A stretch of 64,000 nt of DNA from positions 62,001 to 126,000 of the forward strand of contig PDIP01000014.1 in the NCBI GenBank assembly GCA_002811645.1. The letters are read 5' to 3'. The stretch is from Corallochytrium limacisporum (taxonomy: Eukaryota; Opisthokonta). Every line of letters starts with the position of its first letter. Positions within the stretch are counted from its first letter, which is position 1. Position numbers and translations under genes: made by a program. Below, piece by piece: positions 51,054-61,592 of the stretch. The notes under the pieces were generated by a model, which ran no database searches, was not told the origin of the DNA, and worked only from the letters and a program-made list of their open reading frames with translations.

Positions 51054-53020
51054 ATTTGCGTATGTGTATCGCTTATCGGTTAACACGTATATGGTGCTGT
51101 GCTGAAATGCGTGGCACCTGGTCTTTGGCTTGGTGTTGATCAAGTACCCGCGTTCCCGGCCCTTTCACGAGAGCTTCTCCATCGGACCCGATTTGGGGCC
51201 AGACAATACCACCAAACACGACCACTCCCCCCCCTCCCCCTTCCTCCTGATCGCGTTCTCTTCCTCCGCGGGTTTCCATCCGTACGAGCCTTCCCAATCC
51301 CTGACCAGCCTGCCGGTAGTCAATCAATGGCATTCGTGACTGGACACCTCCTTGTTTTTCCTATTTTTGTTTCCCTTTTCTCTTTCCCCCATTCCCTCCC
51401 AGCTGCTTGGGTGCTGCGTCCCAGAGATGGAAAGGAAGGGCAACTCCCCCCCCCGGGGGGGGGGTCCCAACCAAAGCGAAAAGATGAACGACAGGGACTC
51501 CGGGCTCAGTGGGGAGGTTGTGCGAGGAAAGCGTGGTGTGGGGCGGGTGAGGGAACGATGTGAAGGTGTCCCTACGCCCTCACCGAGGATCACCAAAGGG
51601 GAAAAAAAAAAAAGAAGGGGGGCCCCAGAGCAAAGAAAAAGAAAAGAAACACGGTCGCGCAATGCAGAAGTGCGAGCAAGGGTGGGTGGTGTAAATCCAT
51701 TACAAAATATTAAAGAGGAACACACCCCAGGCCCCGGCGGACGGGAAGCGCACACCACAAAAGACCACAACACAAAAGCCCGGGACTGGGGGACGAACAG
51801 CACCGAATTCCTGGCCGGCACGGCCCACACGCGCACCGACAAACACATCCCAAATCGCTCCAACCGAACTGAGGAACATGGGGGAAATTAGCATGGGTCG
51901 AAACCAAAGAGGATGACAATGACCTGCTCTCTATCTCTGTCTCTCTGTGTGTGTGTGTGCGTGTCTCTCTCTCACTCTGTCTCTTCCTCTAATCCATCTC
52001 CCACGTTCGTTTGTGCCGGAGTGTTGTATGCGTGCCCTTCTATATTCATCTCAATATTTTTATAATGGATTTGTACACCGCCACCCATCCTCCTTCCCCT
52101 TTTGCTCGCGCTTGCCCCTTGCGAAGGCCGAGGCCCGAGCACAAGTGTGTGCCCGTTGTACGTGAGTGAGAGAGTAGGCACACTAGCAACCGGCCCCCCC
52201 CCCCCTTTATTTCTTTTTCTTTTTTTTTTCTGGGTTAGCTTCTGTTTCCCCTCTGTGCCTCTCTCTCGCTCCCACTCTTACCCCATGGCACACCCCGCCC
52301 GCGATATAAATGAGGGCTTCGGGTATCCAATATTGATCATTATTATATTGATTTATATTGGCTGGAGCCCCCTTTCCCGGATGGGGCCCCTTCGGTCCCC
52401 CGCAGGCTCGCTGCCTGCCGCTGCTGCACACACACACACACACACACACAGAGAGCCACAGAGCCACAGCAATCTGTCCGCCCCAGGGGTGGGGGGGAAG
52501 GGACGAGGAGGTTGGGNNNNNNNNNNNNNNNNNNNNNNNNNNNNNNNNNNNNNNNNNNNNNNNNNNNNNNNNNNNNNNNNNNNNNNNNNNNNNNNNNNNN
52601 NNNNNNNNNNNNNNNNNNNNNNNNNNNNNNNNNNNNNNNNNNNNNNNNNNNNNNNNNNNNNNNNNNNNNNNNNNNNNNNNNNNNNNNNNNNNNNNNNNNN
52701 NNNNNNNNNNNNNNNNNNNNNNNNNNNNNNNNNNNNNNNNNNNNNNNNNNNNNNNNNNNNNNNNNNNNNNNNNNNNNNNNNNNNNNNNNNNNNNNNNNNN
52801 NNNNNNNNNNNNNNNNNNNNNNNGAAGTTTCCGGTGCCCCGTGCGTTGGGCCTTGAGTGAGAAGGGGGTTTGTGCTCCCCCCCACCCCCCGGCCTTCCTT
52901 TCTTTTTTCCCTCTCCGAGTTTCTTTTCTCCACTGCGCTTCCCACTTTCTCGACTCAAAACACACATACCGCCGTCTCTCATTTCCACTGGGGTTCCGGG
53001 AGAGAAAACACGGAGCGCGC

Positions 53021-53051
<31 letters not shown>

Positions 53052-53415
53052 GAGAACCACTCCGTCTTCCTTCCTGGCTGGTCGGCGGTGATGCACGTTT
53101 GCCACAGGTCGGTGTCAAAGGAAGCCCCCGGGTGAACGATCCGTGTGTGGTGTGTTTAAGTCTGATTTCGTGCCGTCCTGGCTCTTGTGAGTATCTAGCA
53201 TGGAGTGCTGTCTAGTTAAGTTATGGTTGGTGGTTGTCTTATTTTCTTTTCACCGTAAGTGAGACTCACGTTAATGAATCTGCTTTGCGGAGCACCTGAG
53301 CAAGCGACTAGGACTGGTGTTTGAGCTGTGGTGCTCCAAGCCAGAGGTGTTCAACAATCTCAAACATTAACACACGTGGGGTTAGAACTGCACCAGTGAA
53401 GTGAATCCAAACATA
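51054..53415. promoter_or_regulatory. GNA1/STI1 divergent spacer with assembly gap
   Basis: The 2.4-kb spacer contains a C-run/G-run palindrome (51446-51464), TC/GT/TC microsatellites (51916-51981), an inverted pair AATATTGATC and ATATTGATTT (52329-52354), CA repeats on each side of the gap (52426-52450 and 53019-53051) and 307 unknown bases. Frames crossing the gap are artefacts. The repeats on both sides of the gap suggest the assembly failed on simple sequence. Confidence 0.5.
52517..52823. other. assembly gap (307 N)
   Basis: All bases in this interval are N. It is flanked by G-rich sequence on the left and CA microsatellites on both sides. Nothing can be said about its content. Confidence 1.
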
Positions 53416-55212
53416 ATGCCTACGGCCGCAGAGCTGAAGGACCTTGGCAACAAGGCATTCTCTGCCAAAAACTACGATGAGGCCGTGAACCACTACACGG
53501 CTGCCATTGAGCAGGACCCGTCCAACCATGTGTTGTACAGCAACCGCTCGGCGTGCTACGCTTCTCTGAAGCAGTACGATCAGGCCAAGTTGGATGCGGA
53601 GCAGTGCATCAGTATCAAACCTGACTGGCCCAAGGGCTACTCTCGTCTGGGCACTGCCAACGAGTTCCTGGGTGATATGGAGGGCGCCATCAAGGCCTAC
53701 GAGAAGGGTCTCGAAATTGATCCCAATAATGCCCAGCTCCGTCGGGAGGCTGAGGCCGCTGCATCCCGTGCCATGGGTGGCCCTGGAGGACAGGACCCGA
53801 TTGCGCAGATTTTCCAAGACCCAGAACTCTTTGCAAAGCTGAGCACCAACCCGCAGACCAGCGCGCTCATGGCGGACCCGACCTTTGTAGCACAGATTCA
53901 GCAGATCCAACAGAACCCCGCCATGGCTCGCAGTATCCTCCAAAGCAATCCAAATCTGGCCATGGCTGCCGTGGCATTGCTGGGTCTGAATATGCAACCT
54001 GGAGGTGCGCCAGGAGCACCGCCCAACGGTGGCGCTGGTGGTCCCATGATGACCGAAGAAGAGCGCCAGGAGCAGGAGAAGCGCATGCGGGAGGAAATGG
54101 AGCGTGAGCGTAGGAATCGCGAAGAGGACGAGCGCCGCCGCAAGGAACGAGAGGAGGAGCAAAAGGTCAAGGAAGACGAAGAAGCCCGCAAGAAGGCTGA
54201 AGCCGAGGCCCGCCTGGCCGCCAATCCGAACATTGGGCTGGCGGAGGAAGCCAAGGCCGAGGGCAACAAGCACTACAAGGCCAAGGAGTTTGAGCAGGCC
54301 ATTGCCTGCTACAGCAAAGCCATTGAACTCGATCCCGACACAATTAACTACTACAGCAACCGTGCGGCTGTCTATTTTGAAATGAAGGACTTTGACAATT
54401 GCATTGCCGACTGCCAGAAGGCTGTAGAAGTCGGCCGTGCCCACCGCGCCGACTACAAGCTGGTCTCCAAGGCGCTGACCCGCGAAGGTTGGGCCCTCAA
54501 GCAACAGGGCAAGCTAGAGGATGCCATCAATATCCTTAACAAGGCCCTCACTGAACACCGCAATCCAGACACCCTGGACAAACTGCGCAAGACCGAGAAG
54601 GAGCTGCGGGACCTCAAGGCTGCTGAGTACCAAAGCCCGGAGCTGGCCGAGAAGGCCCGCTCGGAGGGCAATGAGCTGTTCAAGGCCAAAAAATTCCCGG
54701 AGGCCATCAAGGCCTATGAGGAGGCTATCAAGCGCGCACCAGAGGACCCACGCGGTTACTCGAATCGCGCTGCAGCGTTCATGAAGATGGCCTACTGGCA
54801 CGACGCCATTAAGGACTGCGACGCCGCCATTGGCAAGGACGAGGCCTTCATCAAGGCCTACACGCGCAAAGCTCAGTCGCAGGTCGCGCTCAAGGAGTAC
54901 ACCAAGGCCCTGGAGACGCTGGAAGCCGCCAACAAGGTGAGCCCCGGCAACACTGAGATTGAGGAACAGATGCGCTGGGTTATGACCAAGTCGATGGAAG
55001 GCGCCCAGAACGAGAGCTTGGAGGAGCGTCAGAAGCGCGCCATGCAGGACCCCGAGGTGCAGGGGATCCTCGCCGACCCGGCCATGCAGCTTATTCTGCA
55101 GCAAATGAGCCAGGACCCGCAGGCTGCCCAAGATCATTTGCGCAATCCGCAGGTTATGGCCAAGGTCCAGAAATTGGCTGATGCCGGCATCATCCAATTC
55201 GGCCGCCAGTGA
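53416..55212 (+). CDS. STI1: Hsp70-Hsp90 organising co-chaperone STI1/HOP
   Basis: The first ATG (53416) gives 598 residues starting MPTAAELKDLGNKAFSAKNY; the frame opens five codons earlier on GTG. The domain order is TPR1 (about 3-115), DP1 (about 130-195), a long charged coiled coil rich in Glu/Arg (about 210-270), TPR2A (about 275-390), TPR2B (about 405-520) and DP2 (about 535-598). This is the complete STI1/HOP layout. TPR1 and TPR2B bind the EEVD end of Hsp70 and TPR2A that of Hsp90, passing clients between them. The charged linker is longer than in human HOP (543 residues). Codons are strongly G/C-ending, which fits high expression. Confidence 0.97.
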   Translation: MPTAAELKDLGNKAFSAKNYDEAVNHYTAAIEQDPSNHVLYSNRSACYASLKQYDQAKLDAEQCISIKPDWPKGYSRLGTANEFLGDMEGAIKAYEKGLEIDPNNAQLRREAEAAASRAMGGPGGQDPIAQIFQDPELFAKLSTNPQTSALMADPTFVAQIQQIQQNPAMARSILQSNPNLAMAAVALLGLNMQPGGAPGAPPNGGAGGPMMTEEERQEQEKRMREEMERERRNREEDERRRKEREEEQKVKEDEEARKKAEAEARLAANPNIGLAEEAKAEGNKHYKAKEFEQAIACYSKAIELDPDTINYYSNRAAVYFEMKDFDNCIADCQKAVEVGRAHRADYKLVSKALTREGWALKQQGKLEDAINILNKALTEHRNPDTLDKLRKTEKELRDLKAAEYQSPELAEKARSEGNELFKAKKFPEAIKAYEEAIKRAPEDPRGYSNRAAAFMKMAYWHDAIKDCDAAIGKDEAFIKAYTRKAQSQVALKEYTKALETLEAANKVSPGNTEIEEQMRWVMTKSMEGAQNESLEERQKRAMQDPEVQGILADPAMQLILQQMSQDPQAAQDHLRNPQVMAKVQKLADAGIIQFGRQ

Positions 55213-55409
55213 GTATGTCCTATGCGCGGCCCCGAGTCATAGGCCCACACACACGGCACCAATTAAAAGAAAATTAGAACTTCATAGGTATCGATAAGTT
55301 TATCTTCGACAGCATCGACTGTCCAAGCGAACTTTTTTCTCGTGCCTCTCTCAGAAGGCACATGAATCGGCATGTACTTTAGGTTTTTCATATATTTGAT
55401 TCACAGACG

Positions 55410-57761
55410 TCACAGCCCGGCCGGGGGATTACGGAATGATGACGCAAATTGATTGTTGGTCCCGCTGTGCTCCATCGTCTGACTGAGATTGAGCAAGGCT
55501 GCCCTCATGTGGTCGAAACTGTCATTGCGGTGTGTGTTCGCGACGTCGAGGCGTTGTAGTGTACCGGTGAGGACGTGGGAGAGCTCACCGAAATCAGACT
55601 TGAGGCGGCGGTATTTGCGGCGAATGCGGGCCATTTCCGCCTCCATCTCCCCGGCGCTGTGTGTGCCACGATACGTCGGTGCAAGCACAGGCTGGTGGCT
55701 GTGTTGATAGTGACCACCGCAGCAGTGGGGGGTCTGCACCATGGGCTGATGCTGTGCCCTGACCTGGTAGGGACGATCATCCACTTCTTGGCACAGGCGT
55801 GTGCACTTGTCTTCCAGAGCACGAATCTGGGTTTCCTTGGCGGCGAGAGTATTGTCGATGGTGTGCAACTGAGCCGCCTGGTTCGCCTCCGCGCTCCTGA
55901 GCTTGTCCAGCGCCTGTACCTTAATCTCGCGGACCAGTCGGTACAGCTCTTGCTCTACATCCGCAAAGCGCATGTGGTCTTCATCCACAGCCCTCATCGT
56001 CTGACTGTCGCTGTTGCCAATCTCGGCATTGAGACGGTTCACCATGTGGACCAGGCGACTCTTGCACTGTTTCAGCGCCCTGGCATATTTCTTGATCTTT
56101 TCGGCCAGGTGTTCACGCTCCCGCCGCAGTTCTTCCATTTCCTGACGCAATTGGCGATCACCGTCATTGGCAGCAGCTGCCTCTGCCTCGGAGAATGCCT
56201 TTTGCTGCATCGCCGCATCCAGTGCACGTTGCAGCTCTTGCATTTCTTTCCGCACAGTGTCCACCTCAACCACCAACCGCGCGTTGGCAGCTTGAAGCTG
56301 ACGGGCCTCTGTCTCGTGGCCACTCCTGAGCTCCGTTTCCCTGGCGTTGATCTCCGCTTCCAGTTGCTCGCGGATCTGGGCTTCCTGGGTCCGAAGGGTC
56401 TCTTCGCGAGCGTGGGTCTCGGCATTTGCCTCACTGAGTTTCGTCTCCTGCTCACGGATTGTCACCTCAGCTACGTGTAGCTTTGTTTGCAGCGACAACG
56501 TCTGAGCCCGCTCCTCGGCCAAGGCGGTCTGCATGGACTGATTGCCGGTCCTAAGGATACCCAGTTCGTCGAGCAAGGAAGCCAGTTCCCTCTGGGTGGA
56601 TGACTGCTGCTCCTGACTTGATTGTTCGGTGGCTGATTGCTGTTGCTGTAGCGTGTTCAGCTCCTGAGCCAACTGCTGCCGGTTGGTACGCAACATATCG
56701 TTCTCGGTCTCGAGTTCCTGCACGGCCGTGGCCATGGTGTCATAGTCCAGTTGCAGAGCCTCCATCCGGCTCTTCAAAGTCCGAACCTGCACGAACGGAT
56801 CTGCTTCCGTCTGCTGAGCATAGTCTACGCAAACGGGCGTGTTTTGTGTCGTGCCGCTGTGCTCTGCTCGCAGTTCTGTGAGTTCTTGGTGCAGCACAGT
56901 TGTCTCCTGCCGCAGCTCGGCCTCCAGCTCGTCAAATGTCGCCCGCTCGTCCATAATGGTTTGCCGAAGCATGGTATTGGAATCCTGCAGCTTGGCAACA
57001 ACATCCTCAAGGTTCGCATAGCTCTGCTGCAGCGTGCGCAGCTCGCCCTTGGTCGGCGTCACGTATTCGTTGAAGGCATCTTCAGTGTTCCGGGTCCCGA
57101 CGGAACGGTCTGTGGTCACTGTCCTTGGATGGATGTGAATGTTGTCGTCTGTGTTGCACGCGCGCGAGCTGGTCTCGGGGGGAGTCGGCATGGCTGCGAC
57201 AGCCTTGCGTACCTCCTGCAACTCCTGTTCCAGACGATCCTTTTCCAGGTATACAGCCTCAAGTTCATCGCGTGCTATGGCCTCAGCCTCGTCATGTTGG
57301 AGATTTACCATTTTGAGCCGGTTGGTCAGCTCAATAATTTGTTTCTGCGCGCCGTCCCGCTCTTGTTTCAGGTCTTCGTTGAGTTCGTGGTCATGCTTCA
57401 GAGACTCAAGTTTCACCTTAAGTGCTATATTTTCTGTGAGCAGTTCCTGCTTAGAAAGATCCCGGCCACCCCGAGCACCCAAATGTTCTTCAAGGTAGTG
57501 GATGCGAAGTTTGAGATCAAAGTTTTCCTTACGTACCGCAACCACGAAATCTTGCTGCTGTTTCAAAGTCCATTGCTGTTGTTGGTGGTTTTGACTGGCC
57601 GACTTTCCCAGTGGATCTCTGTTACTAGTGGTTGACTGTGCCATCAAATCGGCTTCCCGAGACCGGTTTAACTCGTTTAGACTCAAAGCTGCCTCAGCCT
57701 CGGGGCTCAACTTCATCAAGTTGGCCCGGTCCTGCAAAGGCGTTGACAACGCGATTGGCAT
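55410..57761 (-). CDS. CM1-domain (centrosomin/Mto1-type) coiled-coil MTOC protein
   Basis: This 783-residue protein is almost all coiled coil from residue 65 on. Near its N-terminus, residues 77-94 read VRKENFDLKLRIHYLEEH. This is the Cnn_1N/CM1 motif (consensus around KENF-LKL-I-FLEE-L) found in Drosophila centrosomin, CDK5RAP2, myomegalin and fungal Mto1/Pcp1. CM1 binds and activates the gamma-tubulin ring complex, so this is a probable microtubule-nucleation adaptor at the centrosome or other MTOC. The rest is Gln/Glu-rich heptads with a short Gly/His-containing break near 680. A CM2-like C-terminus is not evident. The motif is the main evidence. Confidence 0.85.
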   Translation of the reverse strand: MPIALSTPLQDRANLMKLSPEAEAALSLNELNRSREADLMAQSTTSNRDPLGKSASQNHQQQQWTLKQQQDFVVAVRKENFDLKLRIHYLEEHLGARGGRDLSKQELLTENIALKVKLESLKHDHELNEDLKQERDGAQKQIIELTNRLKMVNLQHDEAEAIARDELEAVYLEKDRLEQELQEVRKAVAAMPTPPETSSRACNTDDNIHIHPRTVTTDRSVGTRNTEDAFNEYVTPTKGELRTLQQSYANLEDVVAKLQDSNTMLRQTIMDERATFDELEAELRQETTVLHQELTELRAEHSGTTQNTPVCVDYAQQTEADPFVQVRTLKSRMEALQLDYDTMATAVQELETENDMLRTNRQQLAQELNTLQQQQSATEQSSQEQQSSTQRELASLLDELGILRTGNQSMQTALAEERAQTLSLQTKLHVAEVTIREQETKLSEANAETHAREETLRTQEAQIREQLEAEINARETELRSGHETEARQLQAANARLVVEVDTVRKEMQELQRALDAAMQQKAFSEAEAAAANDGDRQLRQEMEELRREREHLAEKIKKYARALKQCKSRLVHMVNRLNAEIGNSDSQTMRAVDEDHMRFADVEQELYRLVREIKVQALDKLRSAEANQAAQLHTIDNTLAAKETQIRALEDKCTRLCQEVDDRPYQVRAQHQPMVQTPHCCGGHYQHSHQPVLAPTYRGTHSAGEMEAEMARIRRKYRRLKSDFGELSHVLTGTLQRLDVANTHRNDSFDHMRAALLNLSQTMEHSGTNNQFASSFRNPPAGL

Positions 57762-58694
57762 TTTTATTTTTGTTGTTGATGAGTTTCGAAGATCGCCTGT
57801 GATACATGGACTGCCAAGTCTACTTCAGACGTTTGTGTAGCTGTGCAGTAGGTCCTTTGCACCCAATATCTCAATCGTACTCTCTGTCTGCCGCCTTCTC
57901 CCCCCGCCCCGCGAGCCACCCGCCTTCTCTGGGGCTGCGCTCAAATCTCCCGCGCCAAAAATTGGCTCGGTCACACCGCCGCGCAGCATTCCCAATAAAT
58001 ATGTATCTGCTGAATAACCAAGGAGAGAGATGCGCTCCTATACTGAATGTACTGGATCCATCGAATTCGGTACATTCACTGCTGGCCTCGTCCGGGGAGG
58101 AATTACACTGCGAGCGTTGCGGCGCCCGAACTGACTTGCCCAGTACTATATATATTAAATTTTTTCACATTTCTTTCAGGAAGGAGCAGCAACTCTCAGG
58201 TAATCTGAAGGATTGGTTCCTGACCAATCCGCCATGGTCTAGTGGCTAGGATTTGTGGCTCTCACCCACACGGCCCGGGTTCGATTCCCGGTGGCGGAGT
58301 ACTACCATGGCTTCTTGCCCAACTTTTTTTTTTCCTTTTTTTCTTGTCCCCTCCCGACGCCCCTGTGCGCAAACCTACTGCTTGGATGGAGCATTTTCTT
58401 TTTTTTGGATCCTGCTCATGATGTTCCAAGAGTAATCGCAGTGGAAGATGTGCTCCCTCATTCGTGGCTCGGGAAGGGGGAGGCGGACAGAGCCTGCGAA
58501 CGATCAATTTCATGAGCGGGCGCGAAGACCGGGGGCAGGGAGACACCCCGGGCAATTACGCCACAACCTCGCTAGATTGCTCGATGCGCGCGGTATTACG
58601 CTATAAAATTATGAGGAAATTTAGCTGATGAGCAACTCGAATATGCGAAACATGACACGGAAGTACGAAATTTTCAATTAACTTTTGCATTAGG
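57762..58694. other. CM1 gene upstream region with tRNA-Glu
   Basis: Apart from the tRNA, this interval has A/T-rich runs (57992-58002 and 58144-58163, the latter with TATATATA) that could be core promoters for the CM1 gene, and CGATCAATTT at 58501-58510. No other gene is seen. Confidence 0.4.
58228..58299 (+). tRNA. tRNA-Glu (CTC)
   Basis: A 72-nt cloverleaf. The acceptor TCCGCCA pairs with TGGCGGA. The anticodon stem TGTGG/CCACA holds the loop CTCTCAC, giving anticodon CTC. The T arm is CCGGGTTCGATTCCCGG. The D arm GGTCTAGTGGCTAGGAT is typical of eukaryotic tRNA-Glu. A T-run at 58325-58333 can terminate Pol III. Confidence 0.97.
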
Positions 58695-58907
58695 ATGGAA
58701 CGAGGAAACGAAATTTTCCTTTCCAAGGCGGCAAAGGATGCGCAGCGGATAAACCAACCGATCGACCTGCATGAACATTTGGAAACGAAGGAACTCATTG
58801 AAACAATGGCGAAGCATGCGGCTGCACACATTGAAGACACGGAATGGATGTACTTACCTCTTGCAAGCCGAAACGGGGGAACTAGTTCAGGGCCCAGAGG
58901 AGCCTGA
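58695..58907 (+). CDS. possible small hydrophilic protein, unknown
   Basis: This 70-codon ATG-started frame has protein-like, amphipathic-helical composition (FLSKAAKDAQRINQP, then LETKELIETMAKHAAAHIED). I do not recognise a family. It sits about 80 bp from the MFS stop, in the convergent arrangement usual in this window, which favours a real gene. An ATTGATC-type motif lies about 190 bp upstream. The last 20 codons are Gly/Ser-rich and may be intron read-through. Confidence 0.4.
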   Translation: MERGNEIFLSKAAKDAQRINQPIDLHEHLETKELIETMAKHAAAHIEDTEWMYLPLASRNGGTSSGPRGA

Positions 58908-58986
58908 TAAGTTTGGAGCTATGAGTCTAAATGTACTATAAACATACTATTGCGAACATGAGATCGCCACTGCAGATACTATTGGT

Positions 58987-60321
58987 TCAACCCTCCTGTT
59001 TTTCATGGTCAGGAAAATAGTTAATGCCAACGTCTTGCTTCTTCGCTGGCTGGTATTCAAGTCCAGATGGAAGATGTAGAGATTCGGCAAGTGAGTTGAT
59101 GCTCAGTCTGTGCACGCGCTGCAACCGCGGGAAGAAGAATATACTAAATATGCAGCTAAAGAAACAGATGACCGCGTAGCCCGCGAATGTGGCACCGCCT
59201 CCGACTGCCTGAAGGATTGGCGAGATCGACTGTGTTACCGCGAAGGCAAGCAACCAATTGAAAACTGTAGAAGTCGTCGCACCAAAACCGGCTGGTTCAA
59301 AGTACTCACCCACCACAGACCAAGGGATGGGCCCCAGACCCAAGTTAAAGGCCGCAATGTATATGAAGACGGCAGCCAGGGCCAGACCAGTGTACTTTGC
59401 GTCGACATCATCAGTGCTACCCTCACCCAGACTGCCTTGAATTAGCTCTTCGTCCTGAACGAAGAAGAATGTTGAGAGCATCACCAGGCTGACCATCATA
59501 CCGGCAGAGGAAGACAAGAGGAGCACCTGTTTTCCTACTCGATCAACAATGAAAAGACTAACCACGCTTGCCACCACAAGCACCAAAAAGGTATAGCACG
59601 AAATCACATCGGGCTCCCCGAATCCTGCAATGTCCGCCAGTGGGCCAATAAAGAATACTACGACATTGATACCGGACAGCTGTTGGAAAAACATAAGAGT
59701 GTAGCTGATAATGTACGGCGCCTTGGAGTCCACCGCCTTCAACAGCCTCGGAGAGGAAGGGTTACGATTACGCTCTGGATTGCGGACAATAGCCATCAGA
59801 ATGACACCCGCCGCGCCTGAGACACACGCACTGATCCATGCCAGGTCTCGCCATCCAGCAAAGAGTCCAAAAACATTGACCAAAAGGATCCCGCTGCTAA
59901 TGCCCACTTGGGTTATTGACCCAAACGCCCCCTCTGTGCCCGGAGTTGCCATCTCGTTGAGGAAAAGGGGGGCGCAAACTGTTGTGGCGCCTAATGCTAA
60001 GCCAGTGATGATCCTGCCCAGAAGAAGGACTCCAAAGTCCTGGGCCACAGCCTGGATCACCCAGCCCAGGCTCATAGTCACACATTCTAAAATAAGACCC
60101 CTGTAGGCACCTTGAAATCGAACGAAAAACCCGAAGAGACCTGCACCCACAGCCGCAGCAAGAGATAAAACCCCTGAATAAGTGCTGCTCTCGAAGTCAC
60201 TGAGACCGAGCTCATCCGTAATTTCTGTTAAACTTGGTGAGGTGTACGAAAGAGAGAACCCGGCCACTACAGTGGCCAGACCCCCCACAAGCGCAGAGAG
60301 AAGAACCGACGGTTCAATCAT
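58987..60321 (-). CDS. MFS sugar-porter-family transporter
   Basis: From the first ATG (60321; the frame opens on TTG at 60366) the protein has 444 residues with twelve predicted membrane helices and a central hydrophilic loop. Sugar-porter landmarks are GRIITGLALGATTVCAPLFLNEMA after helix 4 (a PxYxxE-like position reads PLFLNE) and QQLSGINVVVFFIG in helix 7. DRVGKQVLLL follows helix 8 and GPIPWSVVGEYFE lies in helix 10. QQLSGIN and the GPxPW-E motif are hallmarks of GLUT/SP transporters for hexoses, polyols or myo-inositol. The N-terminus is short. Substrate is unknown; membrane location is not readable. Confidence 0.93.
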   Translation of the reverse strand: MIEPSVLLSALVGGLATVVAGFSLSYTSPSLTEITDELGLSDFESSTYSGVLSLAAAVGAGLFGFFVRFQGAYRGLILECVTMSLGWVIQAVAQDFGVLLLGRIITGLALGATTVCAPLFLNEMATPGTEGAFGSITQVGISSGILLVNVFGLFAGWRDLAWISACVSGAAGVILMAIVRNPERNRNPSSPRLLKAVDSKAPYIISYTLMFFQQLSGINVVVFFIGPLADIAGFGEPDVISCYTFLVLVVASVVSLFIVDRVGKQVLLLSSSAGMMVSLVMLSTFFFVQDEELIQGSLGEGSTDDVDAKYTGLALAAVFIYIAAFNLGLGPIPWSVVGEYFEPAGFGATTSTVFNWLLAFAVTQSISPILQAVGGGATFAGYAVICFFSCIFSIFFFPRLQRVHRLSINSLAESLHLPSGLEYQPAKKQDVGINYFPDHEKQEG

Positions 60322-61592
60322 TGTCACCTGTCTAGAATTCGGGACGACAGTCTTACCAATTCCCAAAGATCACTCACATGACCATGCTGTCGTCAAGTAC
60401 GTAACGGGATAGCGTTGTGCGTATGTGGGCCTACAAGCCGTCGCGGGCTTGCACCAAAGGCGCCTACTGTTCCTCTACCCTGCAATCACTCGGGAGGGAA
60501 TGCTGTCCACCCAGCCGATTTCTAAGATACCGGGTTACCCCTCCCCTCGTTCACTCTGCGTTCGTACGTGCTAAGTTCCACCTAGGATTGCAACAGTAAA
60601 GAGGAAGACGGTGTAATATACTGCGTCAGCGCGGACCCACTTCAATACCGCCCGCCTCCCACCCCCACTGCTCCTTCCTTCTTCAATACGCACTCGCGCC
60701 CGGCTTGGGCCCCCCTTCCACTTTTGGCCCTCCAGCCAGGTCCCGCACCGAATGTACGTGACTCAGGCAGGAGTCTATTATTAAGTCTTGTGCCGGCGGG
60801 GACTCGAACGCTTTGGCGCAGATATTTGTGGAATCATAGAATATTAAGTACTTGTGGATTTCGGCCCAGGGGATGGGCGTTTGGTATCCAATGTATTGTA
60901 AGTTGGGAGTTCAGAAGTGAAATAACCCCCCCCCCTTCTATCCGCAGTTCCCAACCTACTGCCGTCCCTAGGGGTTTTCTTTTGTAATACATTGATTATG
61001 GAGGTGGCCGGACTCGGGGGCATTTGTTATGGCTTTTCGGGTTCGCCAGTACTCAGCGAAACCTCAGGCCGTTCCCGAGGGCGCTCACTCGCAATTGGCT
61101 GTTGCACAGAGAGACATTACCACAACACCTCACGAAACACACAGGACACCACGGGTACTGCACTCCCTCTCCGTTCGGATCGTCTTCCCTACGGTGTATA
61201 ACACATTAAGGAAGCAGGAGGTTTGTGCCGCTTTTTTTTTTTTTGTTTTTCGTTGTGGTCTCGGTTCGGAGTAAGGGAGGGAGTCCATTGTTTTGACTTT
61301 CAAAGGGTGGGGAGGGAGAGCCCAGGAGTGCGACCAAGAGATTTCCAGCCAATGGGGGGTTTTTCGGGGCAGTTAGAGCGAGCATATAAACCGTTTGGTT
61401 TTCATGCAGGCGATCATTGTTGTAACTGAAGTGTTGTATGCTTCCGGACGGTTGATCCAGGATTGACACTACACACCAGGAGAGATCGTATAAAAGTGAA
61501 GCGTCTCTGGAAATGAAGACGCTGGTCCGTTACGCGCAGGATAGCGGGAAGAGGATACCGAATAGAACGCACGTCCAAAGAACCTTTCAGTC
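60322..61592. promoter_or_regulatory. divergent MFS/ARPC1 promoter region
   Basis: This 1.27-kb spacer holds a C tract at 60927-60937, a T-run at 61232-61243 and a TATA box near ARPC1. A T-arm-like sequence on the minus strand near 60795 does not extend into a cloverleaf. ORFs are short and overlapping. Confidence 0.45.
61489..61496 (+). promoter_or_regulatory. TATA box of ARPC1
   Basis: CGTATAAAAGTG contains a consensus TATAAAAG exactly 104 bp upstream of the ARPC1 ATG, the same spacing as at the PRELI gene. Confidence 0.7.

Noticed and set aside
52102-53215. Several long frames on both strands spanning the N block
   Set aside because: They exist only because unknown bases translate as X, and their ends are microsatellite translations.
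60780-60800. T-arm-like GCGTTCGAGTCCCCG on the minus strand, a possible tRNA
   Set aside because: The T stem does not pair, and no D arm, anticodon stem or acceptor stem is found.
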